The position numbers and the translations under genes were made by a program. From Pseudofrankia coriaricola (GTDB taxonomy: Bacteria; Actinomycetota; Actinomycetes; Frankiales; Frankiaceae): a stretch of DNA of 36,644 nucleotides. The notes beneath the pieces are model-generated. The model was not told where the DNA came from and ran no database searches. It saw only the letters and a program-made list of their open reading frames with translations. This document shows positions 17,320-25,982 of the stretch, one piece after another. Location: NCBI RefSeq assembly GCF_001854805.1, contig NZ_MBLO01000031.1, forward strand, positions 1-36,644, in the 5' to 3' direction. Numbering within the stretch: position 1 is the first letter of the stretch; each line of letters opens with the position of its first letter.

Positions 17320-17793
17320 ATGGCACGGAGAGATTTCTACGACGACCCAGCGGCACCGAAGCCAAACTCCATCGTGCCGGCCGCCACGGCTGTGGTGCCC
17401 GACGGCCAAGGCCGCGTGCTACTGATCCGGCGCTCGGACAACGGGAAGTGGGCGCTGCCGGGCGGACAGATGGACGTCGGGGAGCGGCTAGCGGATTCGG
17501 CGGTCCGGGAGGTCAAGGAGGAGACAGGTCTCGATGTCGAGGTGGTGCGGATCCTTGGGCTGTACAGCGATCCCCGACATGTCATCGCCTACGATGACGG
17601 CGAGGTCCGCCAGCAGTTCGCCGTGTGCTTCGAGACCCGCGTCTTGGGCGGCCAGCTCCTCGCCGACGGCAGCGAGGCCAAGGACGCGCGCTTCTTCTCG
17701 CGGGCGGACCTGGCCGACTTGAACATCCACCCGTCGATCAGGCTTCGCATTGACCACCACTGGGAGAAGCGTCCTGAGCCCTACATTGGGTAG
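17320..17793 (+). CDS. NUDIX hydrolase
   Basis: A 157-residue hydrolase of nucleoside diphosphate-linked compounds. The NUDIX box G-x5-E-x7-REUxEE-x-GU is complete: GGQMDVGERLADSAVREVKEETGLD, counting from the second Gly. The N-terminus (AATAVVPDGQGRVLLIRRSDNGKWALPGG) is the usual β-sheet lead-in. The C-terminus (EAKDARFFSRADLADLNIHPSIRLRIDHHW) matches a subfamily common in actinobacteria. The true substrate cannot be read from sequence. The ATG has GGGAG eleven bases upstream. It faces the MORC-like gene across a gap of about 110 bp, convergently, and need not belong to the island. Confidence 0.92.
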   Translation: MARRDFYDDPAAPKPNSIVPAATAVVPDGQGRVLLIRRSDNGKWALPGGQMDVGERLADSAVREVKEETGLDVEVVRILGLYSDPRHVIAYDDGEVRQQFAVCFETRVLGGQLLADGSEAKDARFFSRADLADLNIHPSIRLRIDHHWEKRPEPYIG

Positions 17794-17901
17794 CCGTTTG
17801 ACCTCGGCATACGCCAGGCTCGTGCGGGATCAGCGGTCCGCCTGCCAGCGCCGCGGCCATGGTTCCGTAGCGGAACTCTACCGTCGGTGGAGTCGACGTT
17901 G

Positions 17902-19200
17902 TCAGCTGGCCAGGCCGAGCGCGGTCGCGATCTGGGGGGCGTCGCGGCGGATGATGGCGAGGATGCTTTCGAGCGCGTCGTAGTGGCCGGACTGCATCGC
18001 CGCCGAGCGGAGCGCGAGACCCGCGAGCGAGAGGTCCGCGCTGGGAGTCGATGACGGCTGGCCGGCGCCGAGGTGCAGCGGCATGTTGCCGCGGGCCGAT
18101 GAGCGGCGGTAAGCCGCATTGGCAGCGAGGCACAGCTCGTTTACCGAAGTGGCGATCATTTGGCGGAGCTGCGGTGGTATTGAGACGCGCATTTTCGACA
18201 CGTTGATATTGAAAACCGGGTCGAGCGACGTGTCGAAGTCGAGCGAGGCGCGAGCCAGCTTGGTGTGCTCGTCGATGCCACGAATGCCGGCCCATCCACC
18301 CCACTGGACCAACCGGTCAGCGCGGTAGACGTAAAGGCCCTGTTGGCGGTTCCAGTTCAGCGGGCCCGACAGGCGCTCGAACTCGTCCTGTGAGGAGAAC
18401 TGGGTCCGCGCTGGCAGCACGAAGCGTCGTAGGCGGGCCGTGCCCGAGGCGTCGCCGACGGTGATTTCGAACCGTTGCGCCGGCAGCTCGCGGCAGTGCT
18501 CCTCACCCGGCGCGAACGGGTTCCAGGGACGAACCTTCTCCCCGTTGACCGAGATCGCGACCTTTCGGCCATCAGGAAGTCCCTCAAGGAAGCGGTGGAA
18601 GACGACGGCGAGATGCTCGGCGGTTCGGCGGGCGTAGGTGTCGATCCGGCGGCGGGCCCAGCCGCCCTCTGGGCGCTTCTCGGGCAGTACGCGGTCGAGC
18701 AGGCGCCAGAGCACGACGGTACCGGCGCTGTCGCCGAGCAGCTCGCGCGCGCGGTCGATGTCGGCAGAACGCTTCGGCGCGACCACCAGCCATTCGTCGA
18801 GTTCCTCGATGAGGTCGAGGTTGAGCTCGCGGACGAAGACGCGGTCGACGGAGACCGAACGTCGCGTGACGACGGTCACGGATTTGCCCTGCGAGAGAGA
18901 CGCCGTCTTCAGGCCGAGCCCGTACCGGCCGAGGTCGGTGGCCTCGTAGGTGCGCCGCGACCCGAAGCGGAGTGCCTCGACCAATGCATTCTCGCTCATC
19001 CCGATGCCATCGTCGGCGATGAAAACCCGGGAGTCGACACCATCGAACTCGATGATCACCTGAACGTGGGCGGCGCCGGCGGACACGCTGTTGTCGACGA
19101 GGTCGGCGACGGCGGCGGGAAAGTCGTAGCCAACGTCCCGCAGTGACCGGGTGAGGCGGGCCGCCGACGGTGTGACCTCGTACGTCCTGCGAGCCGTCAC
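17902..19200 (-). CDS. MORC/MutL-like GHKL ATPase of the defence island
   Basis: A 432-residue ATPase. The N-terminal GHKL (Bergerat) fold is complete: N box DLVDNSVSAGA (residues 33-43, Asn37 for Mg), G1 DDGIGM (63-68) and G2 GRYGLGLKTASLSQG (91-105). The sequence YEVTPSAARLTRSLRDVGYDFPAAVADL, split here by a helix, is the hallmark of bacterial MORC-like MutL homologues described in restriction-modification operons with Dcm methylases, Vsr and AIPR proteins. Such ATPases dimerise on ATP binding and are thought to clamp DNA. Residues about 180-400 form the transducer-like region. The GTG at 19200 is chosen for the GGGGGA four bases upstream. It is divergent from the first methyltransferase (19612). 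The DNA-looping role is inferred from family. Confidence 0.87.
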   Translation of the reverse strand: MTARRTYEVTPSAARLTRSLRDVGYDFPAAVADLVDNSVSAGAAHVQVIIEFDGVDSRVFIADDGIGMSENALVEALRFGSRRTYEATDLGRYGLGLKTASLSQGKSVTVVTRRSVSVDRVFVRELNLDLIEELDEWLVVAPKRSADIDRARELLGDSAGTVVLWRLLDRVLPEKRPEGGWARRRIDTYARRTAEHLAVVFHRFLEGLPDGRKVAISVNGEKVRPWNPFAPGEEHCRELPAQRFEITVGDASGTARLRRFVLPARTQFSSQDEFERLSGPLNWNRQQGLYVYRADRLVQWGGWAGIRGIDEHTKLARASLDFDTSLDPVFNINVSKMRVSIPPQLRQMIATSVNELCLAANAAYRRSSARGNMPLHLGAGQPSSTPSADLSLAGLALRSAAMQSGHYDALESILAIIRRDAPQIATALGLAS

Positions 19201-19611
19201 CAGATCCCCCTCGTTCGTTCCTGCGCGGACGTTCTCCAGGCTCCCACACACCTCCGTGCTGTGGAAAGCGCGCCACAGGAGTTGTCTCGGTTTCTGCTGT
19301 GCAGTTGGCGCGGGCGGTGAAGGATGGCTCCCGCGGTGGTCAGGTAGTCGGACGGGTCGCTGACCGTTGTCGACGCCGTCGTCGTGACGCCCGCTGCGGC
19401 GCGGGATCGGAGCCGGCGCCGGGAAGTTGTCGTACCTCGGAGGTAGAACATCTGTGCGAAGACGGCGGCGGTGGTCCTCGTGGCCGCTCTGGGCCGCTCG
19501 CTACGGTCCGCTGAGGGCTACCTGGCATGGCTGTTGTTAACTACTACCGCGCGTCGGCGGCTGCTCCGGATGCGACTGATCCGGGCTGACGGCTTTGGGG
19601 GAGGGCAGACG
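19201..19611. promoter_or_regulatory. Divergent control region of MORC-like ATPase and methyltransferase 1
   Basis: About 410 bp between two divergent island genes must hold both promoters. An AT-richer patch (gttgttaactactac, about 19532-19547) lies 65 bp before the methyltransferase start and is the best candidate core promoter on the plus strand. No operator repeat is evident. An open frame runs through from 19471 but does not look like the N-terminus of a methyltransferase. Confidence 0.45.
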
Positions 19612-21603
19612 GTGGCTACCTACGGTGTGCAGCTGGAGCGCAGCGACCTGCTGCGGCTTCCGCCGTGCGCTGGCAGCTCCTCGGATGACGAGTTCGTCGC
19701 CTGGTGCGCGGACGAGGTGACGGCCGGTCGTCGCCTGGCTCTGGATCTCTTCAGCGGAGCCGGCGGCCTCAGCCTTGGCCTCGAGCAGGCCGGGTGGACG
19801 GTGGTCGCGGCCGTCGACCATGACCAGCGCGCGATCGAGACCCATCGCGCCAACTTCCGGGGCAGGGCGCTGCAGCTCGACCTCAGCGATCCCGACGTCC
19901 GGACCGAGCTTGTCGCCTCGCTGGCCGGTGTCGAGATCGACCTGGTGGCTGGAGGCCCGCCCTGCCAGCCGTTCAGCCGGGCCGGGGCGAGCAAGATCCG
20001 CAGCCTGGTCGCGCAGGGGACGCGTTCGCACATCGATCCCCGCCGCGAGCTGTGGATGGCTTTCCTCTCGATCGTGCTCGAGCTGAAGCCGCGTGCAGTG
20101 CTGATGGAGAACGTCCCGGACATGGGTCTGGCCGACGACTTCCAGACGGTACGCCGGATGGTCGGCGACCTGGAGGCCTCCGGCTACGCGACCCAGGTGC
20201 GGATCATCGACACGTGGAGATACGGGGTTCCCCAGCACCGCCGCCGTCTGATCCTGCTCGCCCGACGGGACGGCGGACCGTTCACCTGGCCCCCGGCGAA
20301 GCCCCGGATGACGGTCCGCGACGCGATCGGTGACCTTCCTCCGTTGCTCCTGTCCACCGGCTCTCGGCAACTGCCGCACGTCGAGGGAGCGGAGCTGGGA
20401 GAGTTCGCGCGCGAGCTGCGCCAGGGCGCGGACGAGACGTTCATCTACGACCACTTCACCCGCCCGGTCCGTGATGACGACCGCGAGGCGTTCGCTCTGA
20501 TGGACGAGACGACGCTCTACTCGGCGTTGCCGGACAGGATGAAGCGTTACCGGTCGGACTCGTTCGACGACAAGTACAACCGGCTTGGCTGGGATGAGCT
20601 CAGCCGGACGATCACCGCGCACATCGCGAAGGACGGTTACTGGTACATCCACCCGTCCGAGTTGCGGACGCTCACCGTCCGCGAGGCCGCGCGCATCCAG
20701 ACCTTCCCCGACAGGTTCCGGTTTGCCGGTTACCGGAGCGACGCCTTCAAGCAGATCGGCAACGCGGTTCCGCCGCTGGCGGGTGCAGCGGCAGCGCAGG
20801 CGCTGCTGCCACTGCCGGCCAAGGATCCGGCAGTCGAGACGCAGCAGCCGTCGCGGGACTGGCCCGACGTCCATCGGCGCCTGGTGGAGTGGGCGGCTGA
20901 CCTGGGACGCAGCGAGGCATGGACGGCTGTTCCTGGCGAGGCCATGACGCCGCTGCTCGCGGCGGCCTGCGCGCTGCTGGCCAGGCCCCAGCCGATCCCG
21001 GCCGAGGATATGCCCGCGCTTTCCGTGCTGCGTGGGTGCGAACGCCTCGACGAGGCGACGCTGCGGGACTGTCTGCACGTCGCGCCGACGAACACCCGCC
21101 GTCGGCTGGAGCGGCTGCGGAAGCTGGTCGACATCGAGTTGCCGAAGGACGCTGGCGACGTCATCAAGCTGCTCAAGTTGCGTCCCACCGAGGCGAAGGT
21201 CTTCAAACTGCTCCGCGGGTACGACGTGCTCGTCGCTGGGGCGAGCACGATCCGGGTCGCCGCCCGGTTCCTTGGCACCAGGCCCGAGGAGCAGATCGAG
21301 CAGAACCCGCTGACGGACGGGCGCATCGACCTGTCGCGGCTGGTCGGGACGGGCGAGCAGGAAACTGGCCGGCCGGCGGAGACCGTCGACGAGCCTGACC
21401 GGCTGGTGATGAGGGGCGAGGAGGCGCCGCTGCGGATGGCGGCCATCCGCCACCTGGGGATGACGGTGTGCGAGTCGACCACTCCGAACTGCGCTGCCTG
21501 TCCGCTTGCACCGGCGGGCTGCGCCTACGCCCGTAAGTCGGTGGCGCGGGCGGCGTCCAGGCTTGACGAGGCCTTGTCGGCGGGCGGCCTCTTCGCATCC
21601 TGA
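19612..21603 (+). CDS. DNA (cytosine-5) methyltransferase 1 with C-terminal HhH/Fe-S-like module
   Basis: A 663-residue enzyme that should methylate cytosine at C5 using SAM. Motif I is ALDLFSGAGG (Asp45), motif IV GGPPCQPF with catalytic Cys118, motif VI MENV (Glu166), motif VIII QHRRR (208-212), motif X QIGNAVPP. After the catalytic part (ending near 400) an extra 260 residues are helical and end in CESTTPNCAACPLAPAGC, with Cys at 620, 627, 630 and 637. This C-x6-C-x2-C-x6-C loop is close to the iron-sulphur loop of endonuclease III/MutY; the HhH glycosylase Asp is not seen (AGASTIRVAARF). The GTG at 19612 has GGGGGAGGG upstream; an ATG at 19570 is the alternative. It is paralogous to the enzyme at 22172-24220, and its 3' end overlaps vsr by 79 bp on the other strand. 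Confidence 0.9.
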   Translation: MATYGVQLERSDLLRLPPCAGSSSDDEFVAWCADEVTAGRRLALDLFSGAGGLSLGLEQAGWTVVAAVDHDQRAIETHRANFRGRALQLDLSDPDVRTELVASLAGVEIDLVAGGPPCQPFSRAGASKIRSLVAQGTRSHIDPRRELWMAFLSIVLELKPRAVLMENVPDMGLADDFQTVRRMVGDLEASGYATQVRIIDTWRYGVPQHRRRLILLARRDGGPFTWPPAKPRMTVRDAIGDLPPLLLSTGSRQLPHVEGAELGEFARELRQGADETFIYDHFTRPVRDDDREAFALMDETTLYSALPDRMKRYRSDSFDDKYNRLGWDELSRTITAHIAKDGYWYIHPSELRTLTVREAARIQTFPDRFRFAGYRSDAFKQIGNAVPPLAGAAAAQALLPLPAKDPAVETQQPSRDWPDVHRRLVEWAADLGRSEAWTAVPGEAMTPLLAAACALLARPQPIPAEDMPALSVLRGCERLDEATLRDCLHVAPTNTRRRLERLRKLVDIELPKDAGDVIKLLKLRPTEAKVFKLLRGYDVLVAGASTIRVAARFLGTRPEEQIEQNPLTDGRIDLSRLVGTGEQETGRPAETVDEPDRLVMRGEEAPLRMAAIRHLGMTVCESTTPNCAACPLAPAGCAYARKSVARAASRLDEALSAGGLFAS

Positions 21604-22055
21604 GCCGCGCACTGCACGAGCACGGCGGCTTCGTCCGCGCTGCGGCGCACCTGGCACTCCCAGACTCGCAGGACCGTCCAGCCGGCCTCGGTGAGCGTTG
21701 CGTCGTTGCGACGGTCCCGGTTGCGGTTCGTCTCCATCTTCTGGCGCCACAGCTCGGCGTTCGGGCCGCGGTACTGCTTCATCCCGTGTTCGGGGCAGCC
21801 GTGCCAGAAGCAGCCGTCGACGAAGACCGCGAGCCGCCAGCGGGGAAGCACGAAGTCGGGGGTGCATCGCGGTGCCACCGTCTGATGGACCCGGAAGCGG
21901 AGGCCAAGACCGTGCACGGCCTTGCGCAGCGCGACCTCGGGCTTCGTGTTCTGCGCCTTGCGGCCCCGCAGGTGGTTGCCAGCGTCCGTCGCGACCCACG
22001 TCGGTCGCTTGCTGACGCTCTCATCGCCGGCGGTGCCCGGGCCATCCACGGTCAC
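21525..22055 (-). CDS. Vsr-type very short patch repair endonuclease
   Basis: A 176-residue DNA endonuclease. In E. coli Vsr nicks 5' of T in T:G mismatches that arise when 5-methylcytosine deaminates, so it protects the host from its own Dcm-type methylase. The family pattern is clear: NTKPEVALRKAVHGLGLRFR, CTPDFVLPRWRLAVFVDGCFWHGC, then the MKQYRG/W..K...N..RD region and GWTVLRVWE. The catalytic Asp (PDF) and the His of CFWHGC are present. In defence islands such enzymes have also been proposed as restriction nucleases. The start is probably the GTG at 22055 (or 22049); the longer frame to 22106 adds a basic tail of doubtful reality. Its 3' end overlaps methyltransferase 1 convergently. Confidence 0.9.
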   Translation of the reverse strand: MTVDGPGTAGDESVSKRPTWVATDAGNHLRGRKAQNTKPEVALRKAVHGLGLRFRVHQTVAPRCTPDFVLPRWRLAVFVDGCFWHGCPEHGMKQYRGPNAELWRQKMETNRNRDRRNDATLTEAGWTVLRVWECQVRRSADEAAVLVQCAAQDAKRPPADKASSSLDAARATDLRA

Positions 22056-22171
22056 GCCTCGGATTCTTCCAGCTTTGACCTGGCCCGCCGCACGTCGGCT
22101 GGGCATACCTGGCTTCTACCCGTGAGATCTCCAGGTACGACCAGCCAGCACCCTCGGTTGCCAGTGTGGCC

Positions 22172-24220
22172 TCAGCCGGCGCCGGAGGCCGATGCTGCCT
22201 TCGACTGGTCGGCTTGGACCTTCTTCGGCTTCCGCTTCGACTCCGCCTTGACCTGCTGGGTTGCGTAGCGGCAGGTGGCGGCCAGCGGGCAGCTCTCGCA
22301 GACCGGGTCGTGTGGTCGGCAGACTGAATTGGCGAGCGCGATCAGCGCAAGATGCGCCTCGCGGGCGGTTCCGGGACCGCCGATGAGCCGGGCCACGGCG
22401 AGCCGTCCGTCGGACATCCGGTTCTGGAAGTCGACGGAGCTACCATCGTGCCGGGCGGCAAGGCGCAGCACGCCCTTGCCGACGAGCACGGGTTCCGGGC
22501 TCTCGTCGACGTCCGTCGTCCGAACGGCGAGGACCGCCAGCTCAACGACGGACTGGGCCACATGCGGGGTGTTCCCGGTCGGATCGGGCGCGTCGAGTGC
22601 CTCCGGATGATCCAGCAACCAGCGGGCCGCTTCCAGCAGCTGCTCGGCGCGATGCCGGCGCCCGATCCAGTTGGCTGACTCGAGGAACCTCTCCGCGGCC
22701 TCGACCGTCGCGGCCGGGCTGTCCCAGCCGGAGAAAAGCGGCCAGAGAAGGCGGAGCTCATCGACCGTCACCCGGTCGAACAACATCTCGGCGACGACAA
22801 CCTGCCATCGGGTCCGGGCCGCCAGCCAGGGGACGTGCAGGGTGGTGTCACGCTGCTGCGCGAACCAGGCGGTCAGCCGGCCCGCAACTTCGGTCGTCGT
22901 TACCTGCGGCGACCTTGGTGCCGAGATGCTCTCGATCAGGGCGTGGCCCAGATGCTCGCCGAGGCGGGGTGGTACGGCGTTCCCGATCTGCCGGAACGCG
23001 GCCGACGGCGGGCCGGCGAACCGGATGTGGTCGGGGAAGGTCTGCAGACGCGCCGCCTCGCGGATGGTCAGCGTCCGGCTCTGGCGCGGATGGATGTACC
23101 AGTAACCATCCTTCGCGATGTGCGCGGTGATCGTCCGGGAGAAGTCGTTCTCGTTCAGCTTCTTGTACTTGTCGTCGAAGATGTCGTCCCGGTACCGCTT
23201 CATCTCGGGCGGAAGGTCCGAGTAGAGCGTCGTCTCGTCCATGAGCTCGAACGCCTCGCGGTCGTCGGGCCGGACCGGACGGGCGATGTGGTCGTACACA
23301 CGGTCGACCTCGTGCGCCGGGACCTTCGCGCGCATTGCTCGCTGGAACGTGGTCTGGTCTTCCGGCTCGTACGCCGACCAGCCGACCGCGCCGCCCGGTG
23401 GCCGCCAGCCGCCCTCCACCTCAGGAAGGTCGCCGATGGCGTTCCAGACGGTAACGCGCTCCGGAGCATCGGCAGGCCAGCGGAAACGGGCGCCGTCGCG
23501 CATCGCGGCGATGATCAGTCGCTGCCTGAACTGCGGGACGCCGAATCGGGCGGTATCGACGAGCTGCGCCTCGACGGAGTACCCGAGCCCTTCAAGCGTG
23601 TGGACGACCGCCCGGAAGATGAACATCTCCCGGTCCAGCGCCATGTCGGGCACGTTCTCCATCAGCACGCAGGCCGGCTCCGCCTGGCGCACGATCGTGA
23701 GGAACGACTCCCACAGGTCCCGTCGCCGGTCATGCGCCTCCGCAAGCCCGAGCCGCACTCGATGCCGGATCTTCGACCGACCCGCCCGCGAGAACGGTTG
23801 GCACGGCGGCCCGCCGACCACCACATCCAACCGAAGCGATCGGATCAGTTCAGCGATCTCGTCGACCTTCGCCAGGTCAGACAGGTCCTCGTCGAGCGTC
23901 AGGCCACCGAAGTGATGGCGATGCGTCTCGGTCGACTCAGGGTCGTGGTCGACCCCGAGCACCACGCGAAGTCCGGCCTCCTCCAGCCCGAGGCTCAGCC
24001 CGCCGGCGCCGGAGAACAGATCGGCGACGAGCAACTGGTCCGGGTTCTCGGACCGCAGCCGGGCGACGTATGACGCCATGTCGGCGAGATCCGCGCAGCT
24101 GTCCGGGTGCGGCTTCAGCCGCACGAACGGCCCTCGGACCAGTTTGACACCGTAGCCGCCTGGCTTCCCGCCAGCGTCCCCGGCCCGGCGAGCGCGTCGA
24201 TCCGGGGCTTCAGGCGGCAT
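22172..24220 (-). CDS. DNA (cytosine-5) methyltransferase 2 with C-terminal HhH/Fe-S-like module
   Basis: A 682-residue cytosine-5 methyltransferase. Motif I is VADLFSGAGG (Asp67), motif IV GGPPCQPF with catalytic Cys140, motif VI MENV (Glu188), motif VIII QFRQR (230-234), motif X QIGNAVPP. The C-terminal 200 residues look like an endonuclease III-type HhH fold: a QVVVAEMLFDRVTVDELRLL-like first helix, W.GRRHRAEQLLEAARWLL, then the exact Fe-S spacing C-x6-C-x2-C-x5-C (Cys634, 641, 644, 650). The glycosylase Lys (LPGVG.K) and Asp (usually VDT) are absent; the latter site reads LVGKGVLRLA. So it probably binds DNA rather than cutting out bases. The ATG overlaps the AIPR gene by 11 bp. It is a paralogue of the gene at 19612, sharing DETTLYS.LP..MKRYR and ITAHIAKDGYWYIHP. 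Confidence 0.9.
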   Translation of the reverse strand: MPPEAPDRRARRAGDAGGKPGGYGVKLVRGPFVRLKPHPDSCADLADMASYVARLRSENPDQLLVADLFSGAGGLSLGLEEAGLRVVLGVDHDPESTETHRHHFGGLTLDEDLSDLAKVDEIAELIRSLRLDVVVGGPPCQPFSRAGRSKIRHRVRLGLAEAHDRRRDLWESFLTIVRQAEPACVLMENVPDMALDREMFIFRAVVHTLEGLGYSVEAQLVDTARFGVPQFRQRLIIAAMRDGARFRWPADAPERVTVWNAIGDLPEVEGGWRPPGGAVGWSAYEPEDQTTFQRAMRAKVPAHEVDRVYDHIARPVRPDDREAFELMDETTLYSDLPPEMKRYRDDIFDDKYKKLNENDFSRTITAHIAKDGYWYIHPRQSRTLTIREAARLQTFPDHIRFAGPPSAAFRQIGNAVPPRLGEHLGHALIESISAPRSPQVTTTEVAGRLTAWFAQQRDTTLHVPWLAARTRWQVVVAEMLFDRVTVDELRLLWPLFSGWDSPAATVEAAERFLESANWIGRRHRAEQLLEAARWLLDHPEALDAPDPTGNTPHVAQSVVELAVLAVRTTDVDESPEPVLVGKGVLRLAARHDGSSVDFQNRMSDGRLAVARLIGGPGTAREAHLALIALANSVCRPHDPVCESCPLAATCRYATQQVKAESKRKPKKVQADQSKAASASGAG

Positions 24221-25982
24221 TGGATGCTGGTACGGCTAGATCGGCGACCAGGTCGGCGGGGGGAGTCCACCCGATTCGCTGGACCTCGAACCAGCTGGAC
24301 TCCTTCTTGGCCCACTCGGTGACGTTCCCCATTCCCGGCGCGTTTGTAATCACGGCGCGCACCAGGGTCGCCAGGTCGGGCACGGCGCGCTCGAGCGAGT
24401 CAGGAACGGCCTGCGCGCGCCAGATCCGGTTCAGGTCAAGGGCGCCACCGAGCCGGTCGACGATCAGGGAGATCGTGCATGCGGTGATGTTGGCCAGATA
24501 CCCGCTGTAGCCCTGCTGCTGAATGAGCTTCCGGACCCGGTTGTAGAGGATCGTCTTGGCGACGAGATCGCGGAAGTCCGCGTCGGTCGGCGTCTCGACC
24601 ACGGCTGGGTCGCCGTTCATGGACCACCACTGGAAGCACTTCTGCCCACCCAGGCTCACGATGTGCGGCTGGCGCCGGTAGGCGAGTTCATACTTGGCCG
24701 CGTCCGTCTTCGTGATCTTCTGGCTCTTCGGGTTGTCGAGGTCGAACTGCTTTTGCTCGGAGCGCTTCGAGAACCGCGCCCGGTCGACGTCGTACTGGCC
24801 ACGGACACGCTCGTAGTACCAGTGCGTCTGCCGCGCACCAGCGCTGACGACCGGGGCCCAGATGGCGCGGGAGTGCTTCTCCATCTCTACGTGGTACGGG
24901 CTGTTGCCCTCGAAGTCGGCCGCGGTGACAGCGTTCTGCGAGTTGGCGTACATCGAGATCTTCGGGACCAGTTCGTCGAGGAGACGGTCGCCAACCACCG
25001 TGAATTTGGTGGCGACGTGGACGTCGGAGAGGCCGTCGACACCGGCCTTGAAAGCGACGTGCAGCGACGCCGTCGTCTGGCCGCCGTTCACGATCTGAAG
25101 GTCGCTGATGGTACGGATCACCCGGCGGCCGTCCGCCGCGGTCCCGAACTCCATGGACGTCGCGGTCGCGGAGATCCCGTTGTTGTACGCAAGGAAACGG
25201 CCCGGATTATTCTTGATCGTCTCTGCGATGGCCTTGTTGACCTTGGTGCGGGCCTGCAGGAACGCACGCACGTTGCGCTGCAGCAGGCGGCTGTGGTGGA
25301 GGTCGTACAGCCCCGCGATGAGGGATGCCGGCAGCACCGCCAGCACGCACTCATACTCTTCCGGCTGCTTAGGCGCCTCCAGGCACGGGATCTCGTAGCC
25401 CATCTCCAGGAGGTCGATGACGATCTCCTCCTGGCGCCGTCCGGAGGTCATCAGCCGGTGGAGCCGGGTGAGGTCCCAGAGCTGGATGGCGACCGGCAGA
25501 CTTCCGGCCGTGAGATCGTCGGCCCAAGTGCCGGAGGTGCTGACGGTGCCGTCGGTCAGCGCGACGACTTGGACCTTCTCGAACTCGGACCAGCAGTTCC
25601 TGATCCGCTCGGCCATGTCTCGCTGTGGCGACTTCTCGAGCTGGTCAGGCAGCTCGCCGCGACACGCCTCGGCGAAGTTGAGCGCATAGCGGACCAGCTG
25701 GTCTATCTGGCCCTTCTTGACGATCGCCTCGCCATAGTGCGCGGCGAGCAGGCGCAGGACCGAACCATCCGTGCTGATGTCGAAACCGGCGACCTCGAGG
25801 TGCCGGTTCTTCCACTGCCTGCGGACGAAGCAGGACTCCGGGTTGTCGAGCGTGCCGTCCTCGGCCAGCGCTTCGCCGGCGACCTGCACGAACGCGTCCC
25901 GGAGCATGATCTCCTCGGACGCCGCCCGTTCGTGCACCCACTGATGAAGCTCGGCGACGAAGTCGGTGATCTCTGTACTCAA
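24210..25982 (-). CDS. AIPR family protein (abortive infection phage resistance)
   Basis: A 590-residue protein of the AIPR family, first noted in lactococcal abortive infection and often found with restriction-modification and MORC genes. Signatures are RNVRAFLQ (246-253), AYNNGISATA (265-274), DLQIVNGGQTTASLH (304-318), then NSQNAVTAADFEGNSPYH and a Trp/Tyr-rich part (HWYYERVRGQYD). The biochemical activity of the family is not settled; members have been proposed to be nucleases or RNA-binding effectors. The TTG at 25982 is chosen because it overlaps the stop codon of the sigma-helicase gene as TTGA and gives a normal N-terminus (STEITDFVAELHQWVHER). The frame stays open upstream for almost 1 kb, but that part is a shadow of the sigma-helicase gene. 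Confidence 0.88.
   Translation of the reverse strand: MSTEITDFVAELHQWVHERAASEEIMLRDAFVQVAGEALAEDGTLDNPESCFVRRQWKNRHLEVAGFDISTDGSVLRLLAAHYGEAIVKKGQIDQLVRYALNFAEACRGELPDQLEKSPQRDMAERIRNCWSEFEKVQVVALTDGTVSTSGTWADDLTAGSLPVAIQLWDLTRLHRLMTSGRRQEEIVIDLLEMGYEIPCLEAPKQPEEYECVLAVLPASLIAGLYDLHHSRLLQRNVRAFLQARTKVNKAIAETIKNNPGRFLAYNNGISATATSMEFGTAADGRRVIRTISDLQIVNGGQTTASLHVAFKAGVDGLSDVHVATKFTVVGDRLLDELVPKISMYANSQNAVTAADFEGNSPYHVEMEKHSRAIWAPVVSAGARQTHWYYERVRGQYDVDRARFSKRSEQKQFDLDNPKSQKITKTDAAKYELAYRRQPHIVSLGGQKCFQWWSMNGDPAVVETPTDADFRDLVAKTILYNRVRKLIQQQGYSGYLANITACTISLIVDRLGGALDLNRIWRAQAVPDSLERAVPDLATLVRAVITNAPGMGNVTEWAKKESSWFEVQRIGWTPPADLVADLAVPASNAA

Noticed and set aside
17254-17322. Peptide resembling the NLG.G loop of UDP-glucose 4-epimerases just upstream of the NUDIX gene
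   Set aside because: Only about 20 residues match a loose pattern, with no further epimerase motifs in any frame.
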